Positions 1 to 6,665 of a stretch of 10,124 nucleotides of DNA are shown in pieces. This stretch comes from Methanospirillum hungatei (lineage in GTDB: Archaea > Halobacteriota > Methanomicrobia > Methanomicrobiales > Methanospirillaceae). The notes beneath the pieces are model-generated. The model was not told the DNA's origin and made no database searches. It was given only the letters and a program-made list of their open reading frames with translations. Positions within the stretch are counted from its first letter, which is position 1. Each line of letters opens with the position of its first letter. The stretch spans positions 1 through 10,124 of the forward strand of contig NZ_JAIWNS010000189.1 in NCBI RefSeq assembly GCF_020216685.1, given 5' to 3'. The position numbers and the translations under genes are program-made.

Positions 1-496
1 ATATATCGATAAAAGAGAGACCGAACCGTTTCTTTTTCTGGTCAGGATACACCGCCATCAGGTATCGTGCCTGTTCGGTTGAGAGAAGAGCGGCATCGAT
101 GACGGTTCCTGGTGTGACGACTCTGACGACCGCCCTTTTGACTATCCCTTTTGCCTTTTTCGGATCCTCGACCTGTTCACAGATAGCGACTTTATATCCC
201 TTACTGATCATGCGGGACAGGTAGGTATCCACTGCATGGTACGGAACCCCTGCAAGCGGGATATCCTGACCGTCCGGCATCCGGCCCCGTGAGGTCAGGG
301 TGATATCAAGTTCTCTGGCACAAATCTGTGCATCCTCACAGAATGTCTCGTAAAAATCACCCATTCGAAAGAAGATGACACAGTCCGGGTACTGCTTTTT
401 TGCATCGTAAAACTGTTGCATCGCCGGCGTTATTTTCCCAGGTTTCTCCGTATTTCCCTTCTGCCCGGATTCTATCGGGGCTGCCGGATCACTCAT
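1..496 (-). CDS. mutS: DNA mismatch repair protein MutS, N-terminal part (cut by left edge)
   Basis: The minus strand is open from an ATG at 496 to the edge, giving 165 residues of a protein normally near 850-900. Residues 22-52 carry the mismatch-recognition domain, with RMGDFYETF holding the Phe48-Tyr49-Glu50 triad; in the family the Phe stacks on the mismatched base. LAGVPYHAVDTYL, GYKVAICEQVEDP and VVRVVTPGT follow in the MutS domain I order. This is the bacterial-type MutS1 that some methanogens carry. It binds mismatches in DNA and recruits MutL. There is a loose 20-residue leader before the conserved start, and no Shine-Dalgarno site just before the ATG, so the exact start is less certain than the identity. 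The gene is divergent from argC. Confidence 0.95.
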   Translation of the reverse strand, partial: MSDPAAPIESGQKGNTEKPGKITPAMQQFYDAKKQYPDCVIFFRMGDFYETFCEDAQICARELDITLTSRGRMPDGQDIPLAGVPYHAVDTYLSRMISKGYKVAICEQVEDPKKAKGIVKRAVVRVVTPGTVIDAALLSTEQARYLMAVYPDQKKKRFGLSFIDI

Positions 497-561
497 GACA
501 CGTACACATTTAGGAAGGAAGGCAAAAATGCTAACCTCATCCTACCGGGAACTATGCTCAT

Positions 562-600
562 TTCAGGATGATTTAAGAATCAAACGCAAATCAGCCTGAA
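562..600. repeat. Imperfect dyad between mutS and argC
   Basis: TTCAGG at 562-567 is matched by CCTGAA at 595-600, and GATT/AATC (570-573, 578-581) forms a smaller inverted pair inside. The region lies in the only divergent promoter space of the arginine run, so it may be a regulator site. The arms are short and chance is a real alternative. Confidence 0.3.
571..579 (+). promoter_or_regulatory. Possible TATA box for the argC operon
   Basis: ATTTAAGAA at 571-579 is the most TATA-like stretch upstream of argC. With normal archaeal spacing it would start transcription near 600 and leave a leader of about 40 bases. A later AT-rich stretch, 601-616, could serve instead. No purine-rich BRE stands out, so this is a weak call. 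Confidence 0.3.
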
Positions 601-641
601 TAATGATAGTATTAAGCCATTAAAAAGTGAGAAACTCTTCT

Positions 642-1628
642 ATGAAAGCTGCAATCATCGGCGCTTCCGGATACACCGGTGGCGAACTGATCCGACTGAT
701 GCAATCACACCCTCATGTGACCATTGATGTCGCAACATCCCGGCAGCTGGCAGGAAAACCGGTGACAAGCCAGCATCCCCATCTGAAGGGATTTTGTAAC
801 CTTATCTTTGAAAATCCGGAGATTTCGGCCCTTGATACGGATATCGCATTCCTGGCAGTCCCCCATACCGCTGCCATGGCATATGTCCCGGATCTGATGG
901 AGCGGGGAATAAAAATAATTGACCTCTCTGCAGATTACCGGCTCCCACAAGCAGTCTTTGAGGAAGTGTACGGGACACCCCATACCGCATGGAAGGAAGT
1001 TCCGTACGGGCTGTGTGAATTACACCGGGATGCCTGCAGAAATGCATCCTTTGTCTCAAACCCCGGATGCTTCCCGACCGGGGCAACCCTGGCATCAGCT
1101 CCCCTGGCAAAGAAGGCACATACCGTCATCTATGACTCAAAAACCGGGGTTTCCGGTGCCGGTGACAGTCCCTCAGCAACAACCCACTTCCCCAATGTCG
1201 GGGATAACCTGACGGCATATAAATGGACGAGCCACCGTCACCTTGCCGAGATGAGACAGGAGCTTGCATACCTTGGATCACCGGCCCGGTGCTACTTCAC
1301 CCCTCATCTGCTTCCGGTGAACCGGGGCATCCTGACCACCGCTCATATCCTGCTTGATGAACCGATTGAGCAGAAAGAAGTGGAGAAGATATACCAGAAC
1401 TTTTACCGGAACGAACCATTTGTCAGGTACCAGCGGCCATCCCTCAATGCTGTCCGGGGATCCAACTTCTGTGATCTGATGGTCGAAGCATCAGAGAACC
1501 GGGTTGTCGCGGTTTCGGTGATTGATAACCTGGTGAAGGGAGCGAGTGGCCAGGCAATACAGAATATGAACCTGATGTGCGGATGGGACGAGACACTCGG
1601 GCTTATGAACCCGGGAATGCTTCCCTGA
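642..1628 (+). CDS. argC: N-acetyl-gamma-glutamyl-phosphate reductase
   Basis: ArgC (328 aa) reduces N-acetylglutamyl 5-phosphate to the semialdehyde with NADPH, the third acetylated step towards ornithine, in the cytoplasm. Residues 7-16 are the dinucleotide-binding loop [20 protein letters not shown] holds the catalytic Cys143. [15 protein letters not shown] and [15 protein letters not shown] near the C-terminus are family hallmarks, and the length is normal. I chose ATG 642 over an in-frame GTG at 627: the family begins with the short [13 protein letters not shown] segment, and the GTGAG at 627-631 sits about 10 bases before the ATG, where a ribosome binding site would be. It is the first gene of the run. 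A CBS-domain gene follows after 10 bases. Confidence 0.96.
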   Translation: MKAAIIGASGYTGGELIRLMQSHPHVTIDVATSRQLAGKPVTSQHPHLKGFCNLIFENPEISALDTDIAFLAVPHTAAMAYVPDLMERGIKIIDLSADYRLPQAVFEEVYGTPHTAWKEVPYGLCELHRDACRNASFVSNPGCFPTGATLASAPLAKKAHTVIYDSKTGVSGAGDSPSATTHFPNVGDNLTAYKWTSHRHLAEMRQELAYLGSPARCYFTPHLLPVNRGILTTAHILLDEPIEQKEVEKIYQNFYRNEPFVRYQRPSLNAVRGSNFCDLMVEASENRVVAVSVIDNLVKGASGQAIQNMNLMCGWDETLGLMNPGMLP

Positions 1629-1638
1629 TGGAGAAAAT

Positions 1639-2115
1639 ATGCTTGTTCGCGATGCAATGACCATAGACCCGGTGACCTGTAAGGCAGGCGACTCAATCGC
1701 CGATGTTGCCGGAGTAATGCGCAGCAGAAAGATTGGTGGAATCCCTATCCTGGAGGGAGATTTTCTCGTCGGTATCGTCACCGAAACAGACATCATACAG
1801 CTCCTCATGACAAAAGGGCCCTCTGATGATCTCTGGCTCCCGTCACCCCTTGAGATCATCGAACTGCCGGTCAGGGAATTTATCAACTGGGAACATACGA
1901 AGAAGGCTCTGACCGATATCAGACAGAAGAAGATAGCAGATATCATGAGTAAACCGGTGATCACCATCTCTCCTGATGATGACATCGAGACCGCAGCACA
2001 GCGGATGCTTGAGAAGAAGATCGATCGGCTCTGTGTTACCGAACAAAACAGGCTGGTTGGAATAATCACCCGTGAGGATATCGTCTGGTCCCTGGCTGGT
2101 GAGAAGGATGCATAA
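1639..2115 (+). CDS. Two-CBS-domain protein inside the arginine operon
   Basis: This 158-aa cytoplasmic protein has two CBS motifs: residues about 3-57 (starting VRDAMTIDP, ending GIVTETDII) and 98-154 (starting IADIMSKPV, ending GIITREDIV). Thr48/Asp51 and Thr144/Asp147 are the T-x-x-D residues that in the family contact the ribose of bound adenine nucleotides. Between them lies a spacer of about 40 residues with PSPLEIIELPVREFINWE. A CBS pair alone binds ligands such as AMP, ATP or SAM and usually regulates another protein; no effector domain is attached here. GGAG at 1630-1633 lies 5 bases before the ATG. The gene sits between argC and argJ, which suggests co-transcription and perhaps an energy- or SAM-linked role, but this is inference from position. 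Confidence 0.9.
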   Translation: MLVRDAMTIDPVTCKAGDSIADVAGVMRSRKIGGIPILEGDFLVGIVTETDIIQLLMTKGPSDDLWLPSPLEIIELPVREFINWEHTKKALTDIRQKKIADIMSKPVITISPDDDIETAAQRMLEKKIDRLCVTEQNRLVGIITREDIVWSLAGEKDA

Positions 2116-2116
2116 G

Positions 2117-3268
2117 ATGCAGTCGATTTGTGCAATAGAAGGGGTAAAAGCAGCAGGAATCAAGGAAGGCAAGTTCGGCCTTGCACTTATTGAGGCAGAA
2201 GGAACCGCCGCAGCTGCATTTACCATGAATAAGGCGTGCGCAGCCCCCATCATTCTCATGCGTGAGCGGATGAAGAAGGGGTACCTGACCGCCACCATAA
2301 CAAACAGCGGATGCGCGAACGCCCTGACCGGAAAGCAGGGAATATCAGATGCCATGGAGATGGCAGCAATCGCCGGTGAGTATCTGGGTGTTGAGCCGGA
2401 GACCGTCGGTGTTGCAAGTACCGGGGTTATCAGCCGGTACCTGAACCTGCCCCTGATCCGGGACCAGTGTTCCCGTATTGCTCCGATGATGTCTCACGGG
2501 CCTGATGCAGAGATTGCGGCTGCACGGGCCATCATGACCACTGACCTTATCGAAAAACACGCCCTTGTGGAACGGGACGGATTTGTCATCGGAGGTATAT
2601 GCAAAGGATCAGGTATGATCGCCCCCAATATGGGGACCATGCTCGGATATGTATACACCGATGCAGAGATCAGCCAGCAGGATCTGCAGGACGCCCTGAA
2701 ATGTGCGGTCAGACGGAGCTTTAACCGGGTCGTCGTCGATGGTGATACCTCCACCAATGATGTGGTATTCTGTACCGCCACCGGAGCAGCAGGAAAGGTC
2801 TCAAAGGATGAGTTTACCAAAGCGCTGGAGGAGTGCTGCACCATCCTTGGGAAGCATATCGCAAAAGACGGAGAGGGAGCGACCAAGATGATCGAGGTGG
2901 TTGTCAGAAATGCCCTGACAGAGGATGATGCAGACCTCATCGCACGGACCATTGTCGGATCTCCCCTGGTCAAGACGGCAGTGTACGGAGAGGATCCAAA
3001 CTGGGGTCGTATCGTTGCCGCAGCCGGGCGCTCTGGTGCAGAGATAGATCCCGATATCGTCTCATGCTGGATTTCAAACCGGAACATCCGGGCTCAGGTA
3101 TGTGACCGGGGGACCATATCGGCCGATCTCTCCCAGGCAAAAGCAGCCCTCTCCGGGGGTGAGGTCAGGATTGAACTGGATCTTGCCCTTGGAAGCGAGA
3201 ATGCAACCGCCTGGGGCTGCGATCTGACTGAAAAATATGTTGAGATTAACGGGAAGTACACCACATGA
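2117..3268 (+). CDS. argJ: Glutamate N-acetyltransferase / ornithine acetyltransferase ArgJ
   Basis: ArgJ (383 aa) moves the acetyl group from N-acetylornithine to glutamate, closing the acetyl cycle; some members also use acetyl-CoA. The precursor cleaves itself before a conserved Thr to give alpha and beta chains. Here [20 protein letters not shown] places that Thr at residue 174, preceded by Gly173, where the best-known members have Ala. [32 protein letters not shown] and, near the C-terminus, the [18 protein letters not shown] tail are typical. Start: ATG 2117 has AGAAGG nine bases upstream; ATG 2108, three codons earlier, has GGTGAG four bases upstream and overlaps the CBS stop, and is nearly as good. 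The end overlaps argB by four bases (ATGA), which implies coupled translation. Confidence 0.95.
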   Translation: MQSICAIEGVKAAGIKEGKFGLALIEAEGTAAAAFTMNKACAAPIILMRERMKKGYLTATITNSGCANALTGKQGISDAMEMAAIAGEYLGVEPETVGVASTGVISRYLNLPLIRDQCSRIAPMMSHGPDAEIAAARAIMTTDLIEKHALVERDGFVIGGICKGSGMIAPNMGTMLGYVYTDAEISQQDLQDALKCAVRRSFNRVVVDGDTSTNDVVFCTATGAAGKVSKDEFTKALEECCTILGKHIAKDGEGATKMIEVVVRNALTEDDADLIARTIVGSPLVKTAVYGEDPNWGRIVAAAGRSGAEIDPDIVSCWISNRNIRAQVCDRGTISADLSQAKAALSGGEVRIELDLALGSENATAWGCDLTEKYVEINGKYTT

Positions 3269-4149
3269 AGCGTGAAGACGTCCTGATGGAGGCACTGCCC
3301 TACATCCAGAAGTTCCATGGGAGGAGTATGGTCATCAAGCTGGGCGGGCATGCCATGGTTGATACCTGCATCATGGACACCGTCATCCGTGATGTTGTCC
3401 TCCTTCAGCTGGTCGGAATAAAATGCGTGATCGTTCACGGGGGAGGTCCTGAAATCACCGAGAAGATGAAGGCCATGGGGAAACAGCCTAGATTTGTATC
3501 CGGCCTTCGGATCACCGATGATGACACCCTTGAAGTTGCCCAGATGGTCCTTGTCGGCAAGATAAATTCAAAGATTGTCTCCCTTGTCTCCCGTGCAGGG
3601 GGGCGTGCGGTTGGGATCTCCGGGAATGACGCCAACCTTATCATCGCAAGAAAGATGGACCGGCAGAAGATCAGGGTTGAAAACCGGGAGGAGGAGGTTG
3701 ATCTCGGACATGTCGGAGAGATAGAAGAGATTCGGCCGGCTCTCCTTCACACGCTCCTTGACAACCAGTTCATCCCGGTCATCTCACCGCTTGCCATCGA
3801 CCGGAATGGCAATGATCTGAACATCAATGCAGACACCGCTGCCGGAGAAGTTGCCATCGCTCTTGGTGCACACAAACTTATCAGCATGACAGATGTGGAT
3901 GGTATTATGAACCGTGAACGGACCGAGGTCTACCGGCGGATGACACCCCAGGATGCCGAGGAACTGATCGCATCTGGCGTCGTGTCCGAAGGAATGATCC
4001 CTAAAGTGCTTGCGGTTCTTCGTGCCCTCCATGGTGGTGTTCCCTATGCCCATATCATCAATGGTAACCTGGCTCACAATCTGATCATGGAACTCTTCAC
4101 CGCTGAAGGAGTCGGGACCATGATCACCGACCGAATTGACGAGGTGTGA
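3265..4149 (+). CDS. argB: Acetylglutamate kinase
   Basis: ArgB (294 aa) phosphorylates N-acetylglutamate with ATP, usually the controlled step of arginine synthesis. It belongs to the amino-acid kinase fold. KLGGHAM (Lys25) and HGGGPEI (58-64) form the phosphate and substrate loops. [19 protein letters not shown] and SMTDVDGIM follow, then EGMIPKV. The N-terminal segment before KLGG (about 24 residues, EALPYIQKF) and the [12 protein letters not shown] end match the arginine-feedback-sensitive, hexameric type described from Thermotoga and Pseudomonas, so feedback inhibition is likely but inferred. The start is fixed by the ATGA overlap with argJ. The stop overlaps the next gene's GTG start (GTGA). 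Confidence 0.96.
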   Translation: MKREDVLMEALPYIQKFHGRSMVIKLGGHAMVDTCIMDTVIRDVVLLQLVGIKCVIVHGGGPEITEKMKAMGKQPRFVSGLRITDDDTLEVAQMVLVGKINSKIVSLVSRAGGRAVGISGNDANLIIARKMDRQKIRVENREEEVDLGHVGEIEEIRPALLHTLLDNQFIPVISPLAIDRNGNDLNINADTAAGEVAIALGAHKLISMTDVDGIMNRERTEVYRRMTPQDAEELIASGVVSEGMIPKVLAVLRALHGGVPYAHIINGNLAHNLIMELFTAEGVGTMITDRIDEV

Positions 4150-5339
4150 AGGCTACGACGACACATCAGACGTATTTTCGTGCCTGCATTCTGATCCTGA
4201 TGCTACTGGGATCTCTGACCGGCCCGGTCTGTGGCTCGGTATATCTCAGAAACGGGACAGATATAAGCGAGGATGCAGCCTATCTCACCATTCTACAGGA
4301 TGGAAATACCACCGCAGAAAACCTCTCCATCCAGTTTTTCTACAATACCCATTGTGGTGCATGCCACAGTGCCCTGGCGTTTCTTGAGAAATACCGGTCT
4401 GAAAACCCTGGGATCGTAATTGCATACCATGACCTGTTTAATAGTACCGAAAACAGGGAACTGTTTGAAACCTATAAAGCACAGTATAACCGGCAGTATG
4501 CAGCGGTCCCGGTCATCTTCATGGGAAATGCCGTGCTTGAAGGAACTTATGCCATTGAGGAAAATTTTGAACCGCTGGTGAAGGGATATGCGGAACTGAA
4601 TACGAAAGGATTTTCTCTCCCCTCACTCCCGCAATTTTCCCTGCCGTCACAATCAAAATCAGACAGGACGGGTATCAGCATCCCCCTGATTGTCGGAGCA
4701 GGACTTCTTGACGGGATCAATCCCTGTGCCTTTGCAGTCCTGGTCATCCTCCTGATTTACCTGATGAGCCTTGGCAGCAGACAGAAGATGATCCTGGCAG
4801 GAATTGTCTACTCAGCGGCGGTCTTCTTCTTCTACTTCCTCTCCGGAGTAGGGATTTTCACGGCAATTCAAACAACCGGGATGGTCAAAGGATTTTCCTT
4901 CGTGGCAGCGATGATTGCCATCATTGCAGGCATTCTGATGATAAAGGATGCCTTTTATCCGGGGAAGGGCCCCTCACTTGCAATTCCCGAGGGAAGAAAA
5001 GGAGTCATAAGCCGGTATATTGAAAAGTCAACCGTCCCGTCGGCATTTGTCCTTGGAATCCTGGTCGGGATGTTTGAACTTCCCTGCACCGGCGGAATAT
5101 ACCTTGCCATTCTGTCGATGATATCTCTCCGGACCGATGTGAGCGGAGGGCTTGGATACCTGCTTATCTACAACTTTGCATTCATCCTTCCGCTTCTCAT
5201 CATCATTGCCCTGGTTGCCTGGGGCCTGCCTCCGGAGCGGGTGAATGAGTTCAGGTTAGAGCAGAGGAGAGTTATCCGGATAATCATCGGATGTATCATG
5301 TTCTTCTTTGCAGCCATCATCCTGATGGAGTTATTCTAA
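4146..5339 (+). CDS. Exported thioredoxin-like domain fused to a CcdA-type membrane domain
   Basis: This protein (397 aa) starts with a signal-like segment (residues 12-30, hydrophobic, ending VCGS). A thioredoxin-fold domain follows at about 55-155, with CGAC at 70-73 and the family's cis-Pro in AAVPVIF (Pro122). A short Ser/Pro/Gln linker leads to roughly six membrane helices (about 177-397). The membrane part has the paired cysteines of the CcdA/DsbD family, in GINPCAF (Cys194) and ELPCTGG (Cys314). CcdA domains carry electrons across the membrane from cytoplasmic thioredoxin; here the likely acceptor is the protein's own outer CGAC. What it reduces is unknown, and no cytochrome c gene is in view. 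GTG 4146 overlaps the argB stop and keeps the signal segment intact; no better start exists, since ATG 4200 would remove half of it. Confidence 0.88.
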   Translation: MKATTTHQTYFRACILILMLLGSLTGPVCGSVYLRNGTDISEDAAYLTILQDGNTTAENLSIQFFYNTHCGACHSALAFLEKYRSENPGIVIAYHDLFNSTENRELFETYKAQYNRQYAAVPVIFMGNAVLEGTYAIEENFEPLVKGYAELNTKGFSLPSLPQFSLPSQSKSDRTGISIPLIVGAGLLDGINPCAFAVLVILLIYLMSLGSRQKMILAGIVYSAAVFFFYFLSGVGIFTAIQTTGMVKGFSFVAAMIAIIAGILMIKDAFYPGKGPSLAIPEGRKGVISRYIEKSTVPSAFVLGILVGMFELPCTGGIYLAILSMISLRTDVSGGLGYLLIYNFAFILPLLIIIALVAWGLPPERVNEFRLEQRRVIRIIIGCIMFFFAAIILMELF

Positions 5340-5340
5340 A

Positions 5341-5622
5341 TTATTCCTCCTTTTTCTTCCGCCACTGCTCCTGAAACTCCTCGCTCATCCTCACCAGTAT
5401 CTGAAATATCTCCCGGACGGGTGCCGGGTCAAGACCGAGATTATTGGATTCGATTGTTGCCCGGTCAAGGACTGCATTGGCCTGATCAGGGATCCTGACC
5501 GGAAGACCCTGCCTCTCTTTTTCTCTGGCAATCTCCTCTACAATACTCATTCGTTCTGCTATAAGGGTGATAATTGCACGATCTTTTTCTTCGATAGATA
5601 AACGGAGCGTATCAAGTGACAT
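5341..5622 (-). CDS. AroQ-fold chorismate mutase-like protein with altered active site
   Basis: This 93-aa all-helical protein aligns without gaps, at a constant offset of four, to the E. coli chorismate mutase domain of PheA. Arg7, Asp14, Arg24, Lys35, Pro41-Val42-Arg43, Phe73-Gln74, Ser80 and Gln84 match E. coli Arg11, Asp18, Arg28, Lys39, Pro45-Arg47, Phe77-Gln78, Ser84 and Gln88. The family turns chorismate into prephenate for Phe and Tyr. Three active-site positions differ: Ile44 for Asp48, Gln47 for Arg51, Ala48 for Glu52. The fold is clear, while full mutase activity is not. It is a free-standing domain with a Lys/Glu-rich tail and no dehydratase or dehydrogenase fused. Its stop lies one base from the stop of the convergent CcdA-fusion gene. 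No Shine-Dalgarno site precedes the ATG. Confidence 0.85.
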   Translation of the reverse strand: MSLDTLRLSIEEKDRAIITLIAERMSIVEEIAREKERQGLPVRIPDQANAVLDRATIESNNLGLDPAPVREIFQILVRMSEEFQEQWRKKKEE

Positions 5623-5664
5623 GTCTGTACATCATTAGTGTTGATACCTATAGTGCGTTGCTGA

Positions 5665-5707
5665 ACGTCTTGGAATAATCAAAATAAAGAAGAATATTCC
5701 AAGGCGT
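5665..5707. repeat. 13-bp inverted repeat around an AT-rich core
   Basis: ACGTCTTGGAATA at 5665-5677 and TATTCCAAGGCGT at 5695-5707 are inverted copies with one mismatch (12 of 13), around a 17-base core. Read on the minus strand the core contains TTTATTTT, about 60 bases before the chorismate mutase-like start, a fair place for that gene's TATA box. The arms would then flank TBP's site, as an operator would. An RNA hairpin is the alternative. Confidence 0.55.
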
Positions 5708-5723
5708 GCACTCAAAAATGCAC

Positions 5724-5731
5724 TTTATAGT
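5724..5731 (+). promoter_or_regulatory. Candidate TATA box for the small ORF and membrane protein
   Basis: TTTATAGT matches the archaeal TATA pattern. Standard spacing would put the start of transcription near 5750-5755, about 40 bases before the AGGAG-led ATG at 5794. Just upstream, GTGCA/TGCAC (5706-5710, 5719-5723) forms a small hairpin. A second AT-rich site, T7A5 at 5819-5830, lies too far down to drive the small ORF but could drive a leaderless or short-leader transcript of the membrane gene. Confidence 0.4.
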
Positions 5732-5793
5732 TTAAGCGAATATTTCGAAAGTATTTCAGAAAGATTCGCATGATACTCTAATAGGAGAACCAG

Positions 5794-5874
5794 ATGGCTG
5801 CCATGAGATATGACAGGCTTTTTTTAAAAAGTCTTCCCATCCGGAGACTCTCATCCTTTATTGGATCAGGATGA
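5794..5874 (+). CDS. Possible 26-residue small ORF, or N-terminus of a frameshifted membrane protein gene
   Basis: AGGAG at 5783-5787 lies six bases before ATG 5794, the clearest ribosome binding site in the window. The ORF encodes 26 residues with five Arg/Lys and no acidic stretch (begins MAAMRYDRLFLK), and stops at 5872-5874, 13 bases before the next gene's ATG. It could be a small protein, a leader peptide coupled to the membrane gene, or a remnant. Another reading is equally open: it crosses a T7A5 run at 5819-5830, and one A fewer there would join it in frame to the membrane protein gene without a stop. I do not recognise the peptide. Confidence 0.4.
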   Translation: MAAMRYDRLFLKSLPIRRLSSFIGSG

Positions 5875-5887
5875 TACATATCTGAAG

Positions 5888-6289
5888 ATGAATTTCACAG
5901 TGAAAACAATCCTATACGGCATTCTTGTCTGGCTGGTTCCCTTTATCATCGCAATTCCCTTCTATTCACCGGAGGGAACACTCCTGGTCGATGTGCATTT
6001 TTTTAAGACGGTCATGATCGTCACCGGAGGGGCCATTGGTGCGATACTGCTTATAAGGCTCTTTTCTGAGATATCAGACCAGTATGTCAGAAACGGCTGG
6101 ATGATCGGGGCAATATGGCTTATCATCAACTGGATTCTTGATCTTGGCATCCTCCTCCCTCTGAATGGCATGGATATCTCCACCTATATCGGGGAGATCG
6201 GGCTTCGATATCTCATGATCCTTATCATGAGCGTTATGGCCGGATATATCGCAGAGAATGCAACCAATAAGACAAAAATAAGACCCTAA
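5888..6289 (+). CDS. Small four-helix membrane protein, function unknown
   Basis: The 133-aa product has four hydrophobic segments at about 5-25, 38-58, 71-91 and 103-122, and a short charged tail ending NKTKIRP. A polar, charged turn (FSEISDQYVRNG) lies between helices two and three. I recognise the style of a conserved hypothetical methanogen membrane protein but no named family or catalytic motif. The frame is open back to 5828, and a TTG at 5861 would add nine residues (LDQDDTYLK). I chose ATG 5888 because TTG starts are rare and TTG has no ribosome binding site; ATG 5888 also lacks a good one. It may be translated by coupling from the small ORF ending at 5874, or may really begin at ATG 5794 if the homopolymer holds an indel. 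Confidence 0.75.
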   Translation: MNFTVKTILYGILVWLVPFIIAIPFYSPEGTLLVDVHFFKTVMIVTGGAIGAILLIRLFSEISDQYVRNGWMIGAIWLIINWILDLGILLPLNGMDISTYIGEIGLRYLMILIMSVMAGYIAENATNKTKIRP

Positions 6290-6359
6290 ACCTGAAAATA
6301 GCCAAATGAGGGCATGTGGATCAGGATCACGCCACCCGAATCCCTGCAGTTCCTTCCAA

Positions 6360-6383
6360 GGGTATATCATATCCAAAATACCC
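6360..6383. repeat. Hairpin downstream of the membrane protein gene
   Basis: GGGTAT at 6360-6365 pairs with ATACCC at 6378-6383 around a 12-base loop, about 70 bases after the membrane protein stop. It may be part of that gene's 3' end. Confidence 0.35.
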
Positions 6384-6403
6384 CTGAATAAAGCCCAGAA
6401 CAC

Positions 6404-6420
6404 CCCTTTTTTATAAAGGG
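6404..6420 (+). terminator. Hairpin with T6 run, possible terminator or TATA box
   Basis: CCCTTT at 6404-6409 pairs with AAAGGG at 6415-6420 around TTTAT, and the stretch holds six T in a row (6407-6412), about 120 bases past the membrane protein stop. A T run could end the plus-strand transcript. The same bases (TTTTTTATAAAG) fit a TATA box, which would drive transcription into the structured block that follows. The sequence alone does not decide. Confidence 0.3.
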
Positions 6421-6485
6421 TAGTGCAGGGTGACACAAAGCCTTCAAATAATTCTTTATTTTACAAAAAGGACCTAAATCGCAGA

Positions 6486-6573
6486 CACATAGCGGGCCGC
6501 TATTCACTTGTGAAAACAGGGTGCACCAATGTTCGGCCCAGAGAGAGATCGGGCAATAGCGAGCCACTATGTG
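6486..6573. repeat. Long imperfect inverted repeat with an internal 15-bp palindrome
   Basis: The 19-base arms 6486-6504 and 6555-6573 are inverted copies matching at 16 positions, around a 50-base loop. The left arm contains ATAGCGGGCCGCTAT (6489-6503), a perfect dyad around a central G. The right arm contains ATAGCGAGCCACTAT (6556-6570), a direct copy of it with two changes. GGGCCG (6494-6499) can also pair with CGGCCC (6534-6539), and GGTGCACC at 6520-6527 is palindromic. So two alternative folds compete, or two related protein-binding sites lie 67 bases apart. Confidence 0.6.
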
Positions 6574-6581
6574 AAGATTAT

Positions 6582-6635
6582 TTTAAGTGTTTTAAATGCG
6601 CCTTTCAAAAAAAGAGCCCATTTAAGCACCTTAAA
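6582..6635. repeat. AT-rich stem-loop
   Basis: 6582-6598 and 6619-6635 pair over about 16 positions with two single-base bulges: TTTAA/TTAAA, GTG/CAC, then TTAAATG/CATTTAA. The loop of 20 bases includes seven A on the plus strand. It lies 44-97 bases past the stop of the minus-strand phosphatase gene. Confidence 0.5.
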
Positions 6636-6665
6636 CGGGAAAAAGGGAGTCCTGTGTATTTTCCC
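6601..6665 (-). terminator. Possible 3' end of the STAS-phosphatase transcript
   Basis: Downstream of the phosphatase stop (6679), the minus strand first forms a hairpin, GGGAAAA (6665-6659) with TTTTCCC (6643-6637) and an inner AGG/CCT pair, then reaches a run of seven T (plus-strand A at 6607-6613). Archaeal termination usually occurs at T runs, so the transcript may end near 6607. The hairpin may protect the 3' end. Confidence 0.4.

Noticed and set aside
562..600. Arginine-repressor (ARG box) operator upstream of argC
   Set aside because: A short dyad exists, but it does not resemble a known ARG box and no ArgR gene is in view; kept only as an unassigned repeat.
627..641. GTG 627 as the start of argC
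   Set aside because: It would add five residues ahead of the conserved N-terminus, and its GTGAG is better explained as the ribosome binding site of ATG 642.
2072..2116. Longer argJ start at 2072
   Set aside because: It overlaps the CBS gene by more than 40 bases and adds an unrelated leader; ATG 2117 or 2108 fits the family start and the ribosome binding signals.
1491..3087. Long minus-strand open frames across argC, CBS and argJ
   Set aside because: They are antisense shadows with low-complexity Ser/Arg-rich products; the plus-strand genes are unambiguous.
4136..4387. 83-codon plus-strand ORF over the argB end and the CcdA-fusion start
   Set aside because: It is a shadow of the fusion gene in another frame and has no recognisable features.
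5818..5831. Programmed -1 frameshift at T TTT TTA
   Set aside because: The heptamer is in the right phase, but the -1 frame stops at 5885 without joining any recognisable coding region, so there is no product to support it.
6310..6365. tRNA-like fragment
   Set aside because: GGGATTC and related bits are seen on the minus strand, but no T-arm, anticodon arm or acceptor stem can be built.
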